Source: Triatoma infestans
Lineage: Eukaryota > Arthropoda > Insecta > Hemiptera > Reduviidae
Length of the DNA: 64,000 bases
Reading direction: 5' to 3'
Assembly: GCA_011037195.1 (NCBI GenBank)
Contig: JAAEAF010003344.1
Coordinates: 190,974 to 254,973, forward strand
Shown here: one piece after another, positions 63,944-64,000 of the stretch
How positions within the stretch are numbered: position 1 is the first letter of the stretch
Layout of the letters: each line of letters starts with the position of its first letter
Made by a program: the position numbers and the translations under genes
The notes under the pieces: generated by a model
The model's database searches: none
Told to the model about the DNA's origin: nothing
The model's input: the letters and a program-made list of their open reading frames with translations, nothing else

Positions 63944-64000
63944 GCCATTGATGTGGGAGCTTCAAGTTTTCCTTGGATTTGGTGAGACAAATGGTCGCAC
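63944..64000 (-). other. Start of the errantivirus leader
   Basis: The 57 bp between gag and the window edge should be part of the untranslated leader. The primer-binding site and 5' LTR lie beyond the edge. Confidence 0.5.

Overview
This is a eukaryotic, AT-rich, intron/intergenic-type stretch, most likely from an arthropod and probably an insect. The grounds are an errantivirus-type (gypsy-like) LTR element with an env gene, Jockey-type and RNase H-bearing non-LTR retrotransposon tails, mariner and pogo-like relics, a tRNA-derived SINE family, and no operons, ribosome binding sites or bacterial gene density. The species cannot be told from the sequence. Apart from one candidate terminal exon (about 14.5-15.1 kb), I see no host gene; nearly everything identifiable is transposable-element material.

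Layout. From 2 to 54 kb the dominant component is one old repeat family, called family A here. Copies at 2.2, 3.0, 4.8, 6.9, 7.4, 11.7, 16.2, 18.1, 22.5, 24.5, 44.7 and 53.6 kb are the clearest. Its ends are inverted (a TTTCTCTTAC..GTAAGAGGAAGTATTG end and its reverse complement). It carries a GT microsatellite at a fixed internal place, and its body is built of roughly 290-bp diverged tandem monomers, each opening with CCGGAAGT. Younger elements have landed in it: SINEs (10.5 kb), TATA-bearing LTR-like units (22.6, 53.6 kb) and a pogo-like DNA transposon (38.9 kb). Scattered through the same 54 kb are 3' ends of at least eight non-LTR retrotransposons, all 5'-truncated or decayed, many keeping RNase H and/or a terminal CCHC finger (13.6, 20.9, 25.7, 29.7, 32.8, 35.9, 42.7, 48.0, 54.4 kb), plus a Jockey-type RT relic at 20.1 kb. 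There are two mariner pseudogenes (35.2 and 50.3 kb) and a gag relic (4.0 kb).

The most interesting system is a set of short palindromic elements (30.6, 48.7 and 52.4 kb, with half copies at 38.8 and 42.6 kb). Their units diverge head to head and contain the conserved core of a minimal hammerhead ribozyme (CTGANGA, short stem II, GAAAC, CGGTC, flanking stem I). Two of the three palindromes have perfect 12-bp target-site duplications. This architecture points to non-autonomous relatives of Penelope-like elements; no RT or GIY-YIG gene is present here.

From 57.15 kb to the right edge the minus strand holds most of an errantivirus-like provirus: 3' LTR, polypurine tract, env, integrase, RNase H/RT, protease and gag. 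The 5' LTR lies beyond the window. A TTTTTTA slippery heptamer in the gag frame, followed by a hairpin, links gag to the -1 protease/pol frame. Pol carries three further frame breaks, and the copy looks defective.
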